64,000 nucleotides of DNA from Rhizophagus irregularis (GCF_026210795.1 NC_089429.1:1984001-2048000); one strand, 5' to 3'. Positions 1-9,995 are shown, numbered from the stretch's first letter. The notes: a model not told the origin generated them from the letters alone. Made by a program: numbers and translations.

Positions 1-131
1 AAAGGTTCACTCTCGTCGCCAATCTTCTTTATAATCTGTCTATACAACACGCTGGATAATCCTCTATATGCCGCTTTTGCAGAGAATACTCCACAGTTCT
101 GACACTGGTTTATTACGATTGATGTTGACAT
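1..131 (-). CDS. Partial small protein of the virus-like element, cut by the window edge
   Basis: The first 43 codons of an open frame begin with ATG at 131 and run off the left edge. The visible part contains one closely spaced cysteine pair (CQNC, residues 10-13) and then a basic helix-like stretch. I do not recognise a family. It lies in the same orientation as the other genes of the element, about 150 bp downstream of the NPxTGRxI-repeat gene. An AAAGATAAC motif resembling the element's promoter-like motif sits about 60 bp upstream of the ATG, which supports the start and supports its being a real gene. Confidence 0.5.
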   Translation of the reverse strand, partial: MSTSIVINQCQNCGVFSAKAAYRGLSSVLYRQIIKKIGDESEP

Positions 132-190
132 GGCTATCTTTCTTTGATTATTCGCTCACTTAGTATCGTTCACAATCTTTTTTATATATT

Positions 191-203
191 GTTATCTTTA
201 AAT
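191..203 (-). promoter_or_regulatory. Promoter-like motif of the virus-like element (weak match)
   Basis: On the minus strand this reads TATTTAAAGATAAC, about 60 bp upstream of the ATG at 131. It matches the AAGATAAC half of the motif found upstream of other genes of this element. Role inferred from recurrence only. Confidence 0.35.
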
Positions 204-283
204 ACCTGTCATTTGTAGAAAAAAAAATAACTGGCATTAAGGGATCAATCGTTGGAAAGACCGGAAGACCGGAGGACTGACCA

Positions 284-868
284 TTAGGAAGCGCAGTCCT
301 TGCACAACTTGTCCGTTAAGTCACTCGGGCTTACAGGCATGAGACATTCCCTACACAACTCAATATTAAGCTCTGCAAGTCTCGGGGCATGGTCCTCCAA
401 AGTTCGTGGACGACCGGAAGGACCGGAGGAAGGTGTCCCATTAGTCGTATCCTGCTGTAAGATAAAATCATCATATTCATCTTGGTCAGCCTGAATAGCG
501 GCCCTGATTTGTTGTATATCATTGAAAGTTAACCGCTGGCCATCAAGATTTTCCTCATTATAGCGTGTTTCATTGATGATTTCCTCTATAAGCTCCTCCT
601 CTTCAGAATGAACAAGGTAGTAGTCCTCGACTACCTCGTAGTCACTCTCAACCAGTCTATGATACGTTCTAGTACCGTGTTGAATATAGCGTCCTGTATC
701 TGTATTTAAATATACAGGTTGTTCCTGGGGTGGAGGCAGTGCAGTTTGTCTACGGATAAGCCTTCCATTGATATAATCATGGGATTCCATAACTATTCGA
801 TTAAAGGTATCTCCACCAACACGGATTGGACGTCCGGTTATAGGATTAGTTATATAAGGGTATGACAT
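284..868 (-). CDS. NPxTGRxI-repeat protein with C-terminal Cys cluster (viral-type)
   Basis: A 194-residue protein starting at ATG 868. Near the N terminus it carries two copies of a short motif: NPITGRPIRVGGDTFNRIV (about residues 8-26) and a degenerate second copy, NTDTGRYIQHGTRTYHRLV (about 54-72). The NP-x-TGR-x-I-x3-G-x-x-x-x-x-L/V pattern is well known in proteins of nucleocytoplasmic large DNA viruses and relatives (the 2-cysteine-adaptor type). A middle acidic stretch follows, and the C terminus has LCRECLMP and LCKDC, a possible four-cysteine zinc site. The gene lies downstream of the nested LINE and has the element's promoter-like motif about 35 bp upstream. Exact function unknown; the motif suggests an adaptor or virion-associated role, which is inference. 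Confidence 0.65.
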   Translation of the reverse strand: MSYPYITNPITGRPIRVGGDTFNRIVMESHDYINGRLIRRQTALPPPQEQPVYLNTDTGRYIQHGTRTYHRLVESDYEVVEDYYLVHSEEEELIEEIINETRYNEENLDGQRLTFNDIQQIRAAIQADQDEYDDFILQQDTTNGTPSSGPSGRPRTLEDHAPRLAELNIELCRECLMPVSPSDLTDKLCKDCAS

Positions 869-901
869 GTCTTTTTTCTGTACGTGTCTACATACCTAAT
901 T

Positions 902-914
902 GTTATCTTCAATT
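902..914 (-). promoter_or_regulatory. Promoter-like AATTGAAGATAAC motif
   Basis: The minus strand reads AAATTGAAGATAAC about 35 bp upstream of the ATG at 868. The same motif precedes the F-box gene in both copies (9982-9995, 61122-61134) and, with small changes, the helicase gene. Its core resembles the AAAATTGA early promoter of Mimivirus. Confidence 0.5.
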
Positions 915-937
915 TACAATAACCAAGTGACATCGTC

Positions 938-952
938 ATCAGTCCTTGTCAA
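938..952. repeat. 15-bp target-site duplication, 3' side of the left LINE
   Basis: Minus strand TTGACAAGGACTGAT, identical to 9126-9140 on the other side of the LINE. It fixes the LINE 3' end at 953. Confidence 0.8.
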
Positions 953-1219
953 GGCAAACATGGCATAGTAGCCTTTATCTTTATTAAATTTATTTATCGA
1001 ACTTACAAAAATAAAACAAAATTTTCAAAGTACAAAAAGAAAAATAAAATTAACTAAAAACAAAACTATATAGTCTCCAAAACAGTAATAAAGCTATAAA
1101 ATTAATTCAAAAAGGAAAAAATCGCATAACACTAAAACTATCCTGATCTTCCGCCTAGATATATTCCAACCTAAGAAGAAGCAACTATGCAAACAAACCA
1201 ACGAACAATGCGCCCATTA

Positions 1220-4200
1220 TTAAAATCGACACACCACCCTGCTAAAGCTGTTAGTAAGTTGCACCGTTAGACGACCCATAAAACCCGAATAGTGATTAAA
1301 CCAAGGCAAACCATATTTCAACGAGTTCTTTAAATAATCAACGTCGGAGTCACGTGTGGCGTCGGAAAGGGTCGGAGGAGGTAAAGTTGAGAAAGGTAAG
1401 TACGTAGACTTTGGCAAATTTGAAGGCCGAGAAAGTTTGAGTTTATGAGTAATATTCATCGCGTCTTCCCATTTAGATTTATCATAGGAGCGCGGTAGCC
1501 AAATTCGTTTTCTAATCTTTTGGATAAAGTGATTGTGGATAGCAGAGATAATCTTCATCGCAGAGTTACGTGGAATAGAAAGTTCTTCAAAAAATTCTAC
1601 AAAGGATTTTGGAAGGCAGCCACGGACGAGGCTATATGAAGTCCAATTTGAAGAAGAAAAGGACCAACAAGGAAGAGATTTAAAGTTGTTAATAATTAAA
1701 GAGGGATCTTTCTTAACGAGATCACCAGCTTCTTGGAGTTTGTTGATAAAGTGATGTTGGTACGAGAGGAGAATCTGTTCCATAGCGATTCGTCTACATT
1801 TGCACATAAACAAGTGCATGAAATCTTCCTTGGAGTCGAGGCACGAACGACACAATAAAATGTCGATATACAAGTCCGGGCGAATTCTTTTAAGATGTTC
1901 CAAGGTAGGCAAATCTTCCAAAAAGAGTTTGAATTTAAAGGTGCGATGAAAGGAAGCATGAGCATGAGTAAATGAAGCATCATGCTGAGGTTCAGAATTT
2001 AGCGAGAACCAGGTAAGATCCCAATCAATACCGAAATCTGAGATAGAAGATAAAGCAATGGTAAAGTTAAAACGCGATAAACGCGTTAATCTATGCATCC
2101 ACAGCATTTGCGAATATTGCTTAAATAGGCATCGTGGGTTGGATTCGCATAAAATATCATCATATTTTAATAAGAAATCGTGAGGAGATACTTGATCCAG
2201 ATCAGAAAGAAGAATTGCTAAAGAAGAAGTATGCGCAGAGTTGGCCAGAGAGTCCGCGTAGTCATTATAAAAATTACCAGAGTGACCTTTCACTTTAACA
2301 GCCGTGACGGATAAAGATTTGGAGGAAATGAGACGTTCAATAATAGCCCAGAGTTCAAAATTGGTGGTCTTGTAATAAAGCCTACTATTAGAATAAGAAA
2401 AGGTAGCACATAGACGAAGACCGTCTATGGCAGATTGAGAGTCAGTATAGATAGTGACCGTGGAAGACGGAGGAGTGACAGTAAGAGCAGCATGTATAGC
2501 GGCGATTTCAGCTCTTGTAGAAGAAGGCCAATTGTGAAAAATGCCATGAGCGTGAGCAGCGATAGATTGGAAAAAACCAGCGCCATCAAGGACTTGTACC
2601 CAAGACCAACCCATAGAAACATCAGGAGTGCCAAGGTTAATTAAAGAACCATCAGTATAAAAACAATAATGATTATCAGGAGGAGTCGCTAACGGTGAGG
2701 CAGCAAAAGCAAAAGAGGCAGCCGAACCCAAGGAGGGAAAAGGAGAGGGAGAAGGGAGAGTGATCACATCTTCTTGTGAGAAATTAGGTAGAATGTCCAA
2801 ACGACCATAATAGGATCTTACAATTTCGTCAAGGTCCGCCCAAGTAAAAGGAGAAGTAATAGTGGTGGTGTCATGTCTAATACGCTCCTGCGTTGTTGGG
2901 AGAAGTAAAGATCTAAGAGGAGAAAGTTTAGGGATGATACATAGAGGAGTAACATCTGTTGGATTGCTTTTAGTATGGGTAACCGGTACATGTTTAGAAC
3001 AACCGGGACAAGGAGTAAGCGTGATAACATCATTAGGTCGAGTCGCACAATCGGAGATCCAATGGACAATCTTGCAGGAATATTGTTGTTTGCTAAGTTG
3101 TTTTCCAAAAAGAGGAGAGCCATCTTCGTCTAAAGTCACGATCCATTTCATGGATTTTCTGGAGGAACCAAAAGCTGGAACTAAATCAATGTTTGAAGGA
3201 ATAACTTCTGAAGAGAATTGATCCAAGAGCAGAGAGTTGGAATTTGGAACAGTGACACATTGGTGGATGTCATTGAACCATTTATGTGGGAGGACTCGAT
3301 GGCCTTTCCTACTTGATAGATTGGATAAATAAACATTCCAAGTGATCATATGAGTTCCTTGAGGCGTGATGAATTGAGATAAGTAATAGAGTTGCAAACT
3401 TCTTAGACGTCGGAAGTAAGAGATAAAAATTTTTGGAGTCATCACTTCAAATAAAGGTGTGTGACCATCAGGTACGGTGAGGTCAGATGAAGTTGAAAGT
3501 CGAGAACGTGACAACTTGAAAGGAGTGGTGGTCAGGAGAGCAATAGTGCAAGCGATATAATCCTGTTTAAAAGCAAAAAGTTTAGACCATAAAGTCCAAT
3601 CTTTAACTAACAATGGAGAAATAGGAATCAAAAAAGAAAATTGAATTAAACGTAATCTATATAAAAATAAATATTTCATAAAAAGGGAAGAAGAATTAGC
3701 TAATAAAAACAAATTAGTTAAATGTGTTTGTGATTGGTGAAAAAATAAATTAATTAATCCCAAGCCTTGAGATAAAAACAAAATAGAATCTGGGAGTACA
3801 CGTGAAAAATTGGCCTTATGTTTAATCAAGGAACGGATACTGCTGGTTGCCAAGGCACATTCAGATTCAGAGAGGTGTGTGACTTGCATGCGATATTCCA
3901 ATTTCGGAATAAGGACGGTATTGTGTAAATAAACTACTTGTTTAGCAGATAATTTGGCGGGGCGAACGGTAGCAGCGAAAGAGTTACATTCTCGAGCAAC
4001 TTGCTTTCTGACAAAATCACGAGATCCAGCGACATTGAACCAGACGCCCAGGAAGCGAAAAGAACTATTCATGGAAATAGGCACAATAGGAATAGAAGGA
4101 ACTTTGTTCAGTCCAGATAATTGCAAGTCAAACACGACTGGAGAAGGCGAAGGAGCTGAAGTGGGAGGCAACGTATTAGTAATTAAAACATATTTGTTGT

Positions 4201-6841
4201 GATTAGCGGAGGTATTATTGATTTGATAAAATTCTTCCGTTATAGAGAGCATCAATTCCATTCCAGATTTGGATGATGAAATTAAAGTGGAATCATCCAT
4301 AAAGACCAAGTTGTTGATTCGTAATTCATCTGAACTTGTCTCAGCCAAGGAATTAAATAAAGAGGGAGCACAAAGTGTATATGGATCCATCATTTCATTT
4401 TTAAGAACGGTCAATAAAGGGTCTATATATATAACCCAAAGCAAGGGAGAGATAACTTCGCCTTGATCTATACCAATGCGAACACGGTAAGAGGGAGTAA
4501 TTCCATGAGCAGTAAAAACGCGATTAGAGCGTTGCATGAAAAGGGATAAAATAAACTTGATAGCAGAGGCAGGAAGTTTGATGCGTTCAAGAGCGAAACG
4601 CAACATCTTGAGATCAACCGAGTCGAAAGCCTTTGAAATATCTTGCGAAAGGATCCAAAGCGGCGATTTGTTGACATGAGCATCATGGATAATAGATTCT
4701 AGAACGACAATAGGGTCGCGACAAGAACCACCAGGGAGACCAGCGAAGTTTCCTCCTTTGAGAATTTCCTTTGAAGCCAAAATGGAAGCGAGACGATTAT
4801 AAAAAAGTTTGACCAAAGATTTCCTAATTACTTCAAGTAAAGTAATAGGTCTTGTATTTTTGAGTTGACATTTCCATTCGTGAGGTTTGGGGATAGGAAA
4901 GACCATAGCTTGACGCCATAAATCAGGAATATCTGCAGTATGGAAGCATGATTGGACCAGAATTAAGACCAAAGCCAAAGTGTTGGAACCCAGATGCTTA
5001 AGCATCTCATAAGTAATCATAGAAGGACCAGGGGCTTTGTCATTAGGCATAGAAGAGACCGTAGACAACCATTCTTCTAGAGTAGGAGGATCCAGTAAAG
5101 AGTTATAAATAGAGGAATCCACATCGTCCATAGGGCGATAGGCAGAAGACCATCTTTCAGGGAGAGTTGAAATGTGTTCTGGAGGAGATGATTTTATCGG
5201 TACGGAATTCTGAAAGTGGTTGATAACAGCAACGTCAATATCATGTGGGTCCGTCAATAATTTTGGATGTGTAGGGTGGTCAATAAAGACACGATCCAAG
5301 GTAATACGACGTCGAGTTCTTGAGAGGGCGGAAGCAATAAATGAAGAGATGTCAGTTTCAAAATTGTTATCCCTATCATCCAATTTAGCACGAATGGAAG
5401 AATCTTGAAAATCTTTTTCTTTAAGGAGAAGGAGGCCATAAAGGGCGCTAGAAATAATCTTTAATGAATCCAATAGAGATTTAAAATCGTCTTGCCTACA
5501 AATGGATAAAGAAACAGGCAAAATAGGGGGAGAAGGAATAACCTTCTTATAAAAATGAAGGATTTTTTGAAGTCTAATAAAATGAGTGGACCAAGTACGT
5601 TCATATCTATTATAATAAGTGGAAGGATATTTTCGCAACAAACGAACTGAATGCGAAAGACGGCTGAGAAAACGATAATGTTGAGTTAAGGCTTCCAAAT
5701 CCTTGGGCATCGTGGGTGTATGCTGATTACCAACTGTAACAGATGGAAGCAAAGCATTAGCAGCTTTCACTATACGAGAATGTAAATATTCGCATTGTTG
5801 ATTAATATGCCATGTTGAAAAGGTTGATAGTGGTACGTCGCATAAAGAATCAGTATGAGTAGAGAAGGATTCCCATTGTTGATCAGTAACTGAATCAAAT
5901 ATGAATATGCGGCGAGTTCGACGTTGAAGTTGTTTAGCGCGAGCAACCTTGATTGATGCAAACAAGAGTGAATCATCAAAATAAGTGATGATGGGATTGT
6001 GATCGGAAGAACAGGTGTCTTGAGCGTCAAATATATAGGAGGTGAGAGTAAAACTTTTCAACATTGGACAAGACCAAACATAGTCTATACGAGTAACTTG
6101 ATCGTCACGGTGAAAGGTGCCTAAGGAATCAGAAGCATTAACAGGAATAGTTTCTTCATATCCATGAGATAAAAGATGATGTAGTAAACAATAAGTTCGT
6201 TGGGAAGCAACAGAAGGGCGGTTAAAATAAATAGGATAGTAAGTGTCTAAATGCATGTTGAAATCGCCGCAAATGGCGTGATAAAAATTTTGTTGTTTAG
6301 TTTGCACTAATAATTGTAGAAGAAGGTCAATGGTTTCTGATCGTAATTTGGAATCGGAAACAGGGGGAATATAAATAACAAAAATACGCAATTTAACGTT
6401 GCCTTTAAAATAAAGATCAACAGATAAAATACGTGAGGAATGTGAAATAAAATCTTGTACATGGGAAGCAAGGGATTTTTCAATGAAAAGGGAAACGCCA
6501 CCAGTAGATTTAACTTGTTTGGTTTTATCTATATCAGATGAAAAGACAGTATAATTAGGAAGGCGTTTGGATAAATAATGGATTTGTTTAGGGGATAAAT
6601 GGGTATCTACGATACCACCAAATGAAATATGTTTAAGATTGAAAAAATTTGAAATTTGTTCAATTTTAACTTGGCTATTATGGCGAAGACCATTAACATT
6701 AAAAGATGAAATATTAAAAGAATTAGGGATAGGGGAAGAGTTTGGAGTAGTAAATAGAGATTCATGTTCAGAAAAAATATAAGTATCTATGGGGTTGGGT
6801 GGGTTACGAACAAATGTATCATAATTAAAATTGTCTGACAT
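1220..6841 (-). CDS. LINE ORF2: endonuclease / reverse transcriptase / RNase H
   Basis: A 1873-residue polyprotein that nicks target DNA and copies the LINE RNA at the nick. Visible order: an APE-type endonuclease (about 40-290) with SSFNVNGLR, GDFNMH near 192 and SDHNPI near 280; a reverse transcriptase with LPGGSCRDPIV, the DISKAFDSV catalytic aspartate, GIDQGEVISPLL and the FMDD active site near 847; an RNase H (about 1390-1530) with TDGS, AEIAAIHAAL, YTDSQSAI and GHSGNFYNDYAD; and a C-terminal Cys/His motif, CRSCLDSKEDFMHLFMCKC, near 1670. The usual endonuclease glutamate position reads VDTH. All core catalytic motifs are present and the frame is uninterrupted, so the enzyme may be functional. 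The ATG at 6841 follows the ORF1 stop by 47 bp. Confidence 0.93.
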   Translation of the reverse strand: MSDNFNYDTFVRNPPNPIDTYIFSEHESLFTTPNSSPIPNSFNISSFNVNGLRHNSQVKIEQISNFFNLKHISFGGIVDTHLSPKQIHYLSKRLPNYTVFSSDIDKTKQVKSTGGVSLFIEKSLASHVQDFISHSSRILSVDLYFKGNVKLRIFVIYIPPVSDSKLRSETIDLLLQLLVQTKQQNFYHAICGDFNMHLDTYYPIYFNRPSVASQRTYCLLHHLLSHGYEETIPVNASDSLGTFHRDDQVTRIDYVWSCPMLKSFTLTSYIFDAQDTCSSDHNPIITYFDDSLLFASIKVARAKQLQRRTRRIFIFDSVTDQQWESFSTHTDSLCDVPLSTFSTWHINQQCEYLHSRIVKAANALLPSVTVGNQHTPTMPKDLEALTQHYRFLSRLSHSVRLLRKYPSTYYNRYERTWSTHFIRLQKILHFYKKVIPSPPILPVSLSICRQDDFKSLLDSLKIISSALYGLLLLKEKDFQDSSIRAKLDDRDNNFETDISSFIASALSRTRRRITLDRVFIDHPTHPKLLTDPHDIDVAVINHFQNSVPIKSSPPEHISTLPERWSSAYRPMDDVDSSIYNSLLDPPTLEEWLSTVSSMPNDKAPGPSMITYEMLKHLGSNTLALVLILVQSCFHTADIPDLWRQAMVFPIPKPHEWKCQLKNTRPITLLEVIRKSLVKLFYNRLASILASKEILKGGNFAGLPGGSCRDPIVVLESIIHDAHVNKSPLWILSQDISKAFDSVDLKMLRFALERIKLPASAIKFILSLFMQRSNRVFTAHGITPSYRVRIGIDQGEVISPLLWVIYIDPLLTVLKNEMMDPYTLCAPSLFNSLAETSSDELRINNLVFMDDSTLISSSKSGMELMLSITEEFYQINNTSANHNKYVLITNTLPPTSAPSPSPVVFDLQLSGLNKVPSIPIVPISMNSSFRFLGVWFNVAGSRDFVRKQVARECNSFAATVRPAKLSAKQVVYLHNTVLIPKLEYRMQVTHLSESECALATSSIRSLIKHKANFSRVLPDSILFLSQGLGLINLFFHQSQTHLTNLFLLANSSSLFMKYLFLYRLRLIQFSFLIPISPLLVKDWTLWSKLFAFKQDYIACTIALLTTTPFKLSRSRLSTSSDLTVPDGHTPLFEVMTPKIFISYFRRLRSLQLYYLSQFITPQGTHMITWNVYLSNLSSRKGHRVLPHKWFNDIHQCVTVPNSNSLLLDQFSSEVIPSNIDLVPAFGSSRKSMKWIVTLDEDGSPLFGKQLSKQQYSCKIVHWISDCATRPNDVITLTPCPGCSKHVPVTHTKSNPTDVTPLCIIPKLSPLRSLLLPTTQERIRHDTTTITSPFTWADLDEIVRSYYGRLDILPNFSQEDVITLPSPSPFPSLGSAASFAFAASPLATPPDNHYCFYTDGSLINLGTPDVSMGWSWVQVLDGAGFFQSIAAHAHGIFHNWPSSTRAEIAAIHAALTVTPPSSTVTIYTDSQSAIDGLRLCATFSYSNSRLYYKTTNFELWAIIERLISSKSLSVTAVKVKGHSGNFYNDYADSLANSAHTSSLAILLSDLDQVSPHDFLLKYDDILCESNPRCLFKQYSQMLWMHRLTRLSRFNFTIALSSISDFGIDWDLTWFSLNSEPQHDASFTHAHASFHRTFKFKLFLEDLPTLEHLKRIRPDLYIDILLCRSCLDSKEDFMHLFMCKCRRIAMEQILLSYQHHFINKLQEAGDLVKKDPSLIINNFKSLPCWSFSSSNWTSYSLVRGCLPKSFVEFFEELSIPRNSAMKIISAIHNHFIQKIRKRIWLPRSYDKSKWEDAMNITHKLKLSRPSNLPKSTYLPFSTLPPPTLSDATRDSDVDYLKNSLKYGLPWFNHYSGFMGRLTVQLTNSFSRVVCRF

Positions 6842-6888
6842 TAGAACACAATGATAATAAAGTACGGGGAAAGGAGGTGAGAAGTCAG

Positions 6889-9012
6889 TTATTGCGAAGG
6901 AGCAGAAGCTCGATCAGAGGGAGAACCACTAAGAGAAGCAATAAAACCTTGGATGGAACCAGTGAGCGATTGTAAGGTGTCTTTAATCGCTTTTTGATCT
7001 TGAATAACTGAGTTCAATTCATCTTGCGGGGAAGGGTTAGCGGTGGAAATGGGAGCAGAGTGTGTAGTCTTGTCGGGTTGAGATTTAGGAGAAGAGGATT
7101 TCATTGGACCAGAAGACGAAGGAGCATCGGGATGTTGAATTAAGGTACCAGTGTTTTCAGGAGGGTCTTCTTCCATTCGATCAGGTTCAGAATTAACAAC
7201 AGGAGCGGAGGGAGGATTGATGCCTAAATGGGCTTCAATAGCAGATAGCCGTTGATTGTTAAGTTCAAGATTTGAAATGCGGGATTCCACACGAGCAACA
7301 TCTTGTTGAAGATTCTTTAAAACATTAAGAATCTTAAGGGCAGCATCAAGAGCATTAGGAGAATTCGGATCCGGGAGTGGAGCACGAGCATTGGACGAAA
7401 AAGAAACAGATCTATCTTTGCCTTTTCGATTATTGGAAGGCGAGCGTCCATGAGCAGTTGAGGAGGAGTTAACTGGACCAGAGGAAGAGGATTTAGTATT
7501 GTTAGGGCTAGAATTATTATTATCAGAGCGGTTAGAGTTGGAATTAGAACGTTGAGCAGAGGCAGAACGGTTCCGAGATTTAGAACGAGAACGAGAACGA
7601 GAATTGTTGCGCGGCGTTCTATGTTGGGTGGGCCTTTGGCCAATGTTGAAGCGTTCTTTAAGAGCAGCCACAGGGTCACGTGTACGTGAACGACCACGGC
7701 GTTGATTAAGCGGACAGGAGGTAGGAGCACAACCGAGTTTACCACATCGGTGGCAAAGAGCTTTCGAATCGTTGGATGTTCCCCATCGAAGAGTGCGACC
7801 TTGGAAACCAATAGTTTGCTCCATAGCGGCATCCATTGTTTCTTGCGAGTTGAAGGTAACATAAGCCCAAGGTTTGGGTTTATAAGAATTTAGGGAAAGG
7901 GGAATGTTAATAGCTTTTGCTCCATGTTCTTTGACCAAAGGAGCGAGATGGATATCTTTAGTATTAGCGGGAAGTCCAGAGAGAACAGCCACGAACGCTC
8001 TTCGAGCAGCTTTTTGATCTAAAGAGTAATGGCAAGGGGTAACACGTAAGCAGGTGGAAAAGCAGTAAACTGCCCATTAATTTGTGAAGTGGGAGATGGC
8101 ATCGGCGTGATCATATATGATGCGAGCTTGTTGCATCTTAGCACCTTTTCTTGAGTAAAGATGGAGGGCAAGGAGATTGCCGAATTTCTTGAAATACGAT
8201 TGGAGTTGCGGTTTAGTAATAAAGAACGGTATATCCGTGACTTGAATTGCACGGAGGTCTTCATCTGACCGGAGTTGTTTGGGATCGTACAGGTGGAATT
8301 GTAGGTCCGGAAATTCAGAGTGTGTACTACCAACACACATGTCGCGGGCCTCCGCAGTATGGAAGTGAATGATAAGACGCTTAGCGTCCCCTGAACCAGT
8401 CATACGAGCACGACCGGTATATGATTCGTATGTTTCTAAAAATAAATTGTTAACGGCATCAATGATTGCCTTATTAGTTTTAAGTTTCTCGAGAGTTTGG
8501 GGAGCAGAGTTGGGCGCAGCCGCAGCCAGATAATCTTGACGATTAATGGTAGTAGTTGGGGAGGGATCGACAGCCTGATCGGGCGATGTACCATCATTCA
8601 CGTCCATATTAGGGGACGCGTTAGGGGATGAGTTATTTTCTTTGTTTCGAGGTGCATGAATAGACGCGTCAGCTCCAAAGGACGCGTCTTGGCCAGGCGC
8701 AGTAGGCGCAGCAGAATTATTCGGGGTAGAAGCTTGAGTATTTTCTTGAGAAGTGCTGCGGGAATTATTTTGTTGAGGAATAGCGGTCGAAGTTGAACCA
8801 ACTAAACCACCGTCAGCTGGCACGTCGGCAACGAAATCTTCATCCATGGTGTTATCAGTGATGATGCGGGAACGTTTTTGAGTAGTGCTATCACTATCAG
8901 AGCCAGAGTTATCGGAGAGTTGTTTTTTATTATTTTTCTTTTCTTGACGGGCAGCCTTATTACTATTAGGGTTATAGCTGCCGCCACCTCTTCTAGCAAG
9001 GTTTCGAGACAT
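6889..9012 (-). pseudogene. LINE ORF1, gag-like RNA-binding protein, one in-frame stop
   Basis: ORF1 starts at ATG 9012 and is 708 codons long, with one in-frame TAA at 8077-8079. The second LINE at 62102 has CAA at that codon and stays open. The N-terminal third is Ser/Asn/Gln-rich and low in complexity. A nucleic-acid-binding fold (RRM-like, about 190-440) follows, then a zinc knuckle, CHRCGKLGCAPTSCP (near 420), an Arg/Ser-rich stretch (about 440-520) and a predicted coiled coil (about 570-610). This resembles ORF1 proteins of Tad-type LINEs, which coat the RNA. The single stop means this copy needs read-through or ORF1 supplied in trans to move. Confidence 0.88.
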
Positions 9013-9125
9013 GTTAGAAGGTATGAGTTGGGTAAAATATAAGAGTTGTTAGTACGAAGATATAAAATTTCCTTTTCCGAAAATTTTTGGTCAATAGATC
9101 GTCGGGAAGAGATCTATCAGTCCTT

Positions 9126-9140
9126 ATCAGTCCTTGTCAA
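9126..9140. repeat. 15-bp target-site duplication, 5' side of the left LINE
   Basis: Minus strand TTGACAAGGACTGAT, matching 938-952. The GACAAGGACTGAT motif also occurs once more about 50 bp away in the viral spacer, so the target is a repeated motif. Confidence 0.8.
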
Positions 9141-9553
9141 AAAAATGCGAGGATGCCTGATGACGAGGTTACATGGTCATCAGTCCTTGTCGCGAAACAC
9201 GAGGATACCTGATGAATAAGTTATTGGATTATTGGCCTAAAAAGCATTCATGGAAAAACTATGGATTATATTACAGAAAATGTGAACGGAGTTCATGTCA
9301 CGTGATACCCTGAACAAATGTGTAGAGTGTCCCGTGATTTCATGCGGTACGTAGATCGTTTCCTTTTTGGGCGATACCCGTTCCACAAAAAATCGATTTT
9401 GGTAAAAATGCGTTTGGAATCTTGTGTAACATAAATTTCCTTTTTCGGTAATTCGGGATTACGCGGTAATGCCGGCCGGATCTAAAAAATATGACTCTGC
9501 AGGGTAATTCCTACGAAAGTCAAGTACAAAATGCTTACTCCTGTTGAGTCCAT
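9141..9553. other. Spacer of the virus-like element between F-box gene and LINE
   Basis: About 410 bp with no coding frame. It differs from its twin at 61563-61974 by only about two changes. It contains an ATATTTTTT run just after the F-box gene and short inverted pieces of GACAAGGACTGATGA / TCATCAGGCATCCTCG around the LINE target. High conservation between copies reflects their recent common origin. Confidence 0.6.
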
Positions 9554-9958
9554 TCATACCACTCCCAGTCCCCAAGGATCGCCTCCCCATCTTTGTTCAC
9601 TTAATGCATACTCTATGGTTTCCCTCTCCTGCAAGTCCACGACCATCCCATTCCTAAGCATTTTCTCCATAATATAAAGCTGATCCTCGGTAAGGCGGTT
9701 TATCCATCTTTTATAGAGGTCGTTTACATCTTCAAACGTTATCCAGTCAATTTCCCTCTTTATATAATGCTTTCCAAGAGCTCGGATTTCACAGTACACA
9801 TCCCCGATCATAGTGGCATAATTTTTCCACCTCTTATATGCCTCTCGACGAACTTCCTGCCACCACACTCTATCTACCTTACTCACTGCAATAAGGTCAG
9901 TATCCGGGATCTTTGCGATAATGCGTTCGACTATTTCTACTGGTAATCGGTCCAACAT
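9554..9958 (-). CDS. F-box protein of the virus-like element (left copy)
   Basis: A 134-residue protein starting at ATG 9958. The N terminus, LDRLPVEIVERIIAKIPDTD followed by LIAVSKVDRVWWQEV, matches the F-box consensus (LPxEIxxxIxxxLxxxDLxxxSxVxxxWxxl). The rest is helical and Trp-rich with no recognised repeat domain. F-box proteins dock substrates onto SCF ubiquitin ligases, and large DNA viruses often carry them to redirect host ubiquitination; that role here is inference. The twin at 61158-61562 differs by two residues that I count. An AATTGAAGATAAC motif lies about 25-37 bp upstream of the start, and the gene is followed by a T6 run. Confidence 0.75.
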   Translation of the reverse strand: MLDRLPVEIVERIIAKIPDTDLIAVSKVDRVWWQEVRREAYKRWKNYATMIGDVYCEIRALGKHYIKREIDWITFEDVNDLYKRWINRLTEDQLYIMEKMLRNGMVVDLQERETIEYALSEQRWGGDPWGLGVV

Positions 9959-9981
9959 GATGTTATGTTACTTATACTATA

Positions 9982-9995
9982 GTTATCTTCAATTA
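9982..9995 (-). promoter_or_regulatory. Promoter-like TAATTGAAGATAAC motif upstream of F-box gene
   Basis: Minus strand TAATTGAAGATAAC ends about 24 bp before the ATG at 9958. It is identical in the right copy at 61121-61134 and recurs upstream of other element genes. Confidence 0.55.

Larger units (their letters stand above)
953..9125 (-). mobile_element. Full-length non-LTR retrotransposon (LINE with APE endonuclease, RT and RNase H)
   Basis: An 8.17 kb LINE on the minus strand, bounded by perfect 15-bp target duplications (938-952 and 9126-9140). It has a roughly 110-bp 5' leader, a gag-like ORF1 with zinc knuckle, a 47-bp gap, an 1873-codon ORF2 and a 3' UTR of about 265 bp that is AT-rich, contains AATAAA and has no long poly-A tail. 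The order endonuclease, RT, RNase H and a C-terminal Cys motif fits the fungal Tad/I-type clades. ORF2 is fully open; ORF1 has one in-frame stop. It lies inside the virus-like element, and a second LINE occupies the same site in the right copy (61990 onward). Confidence 0.9.
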
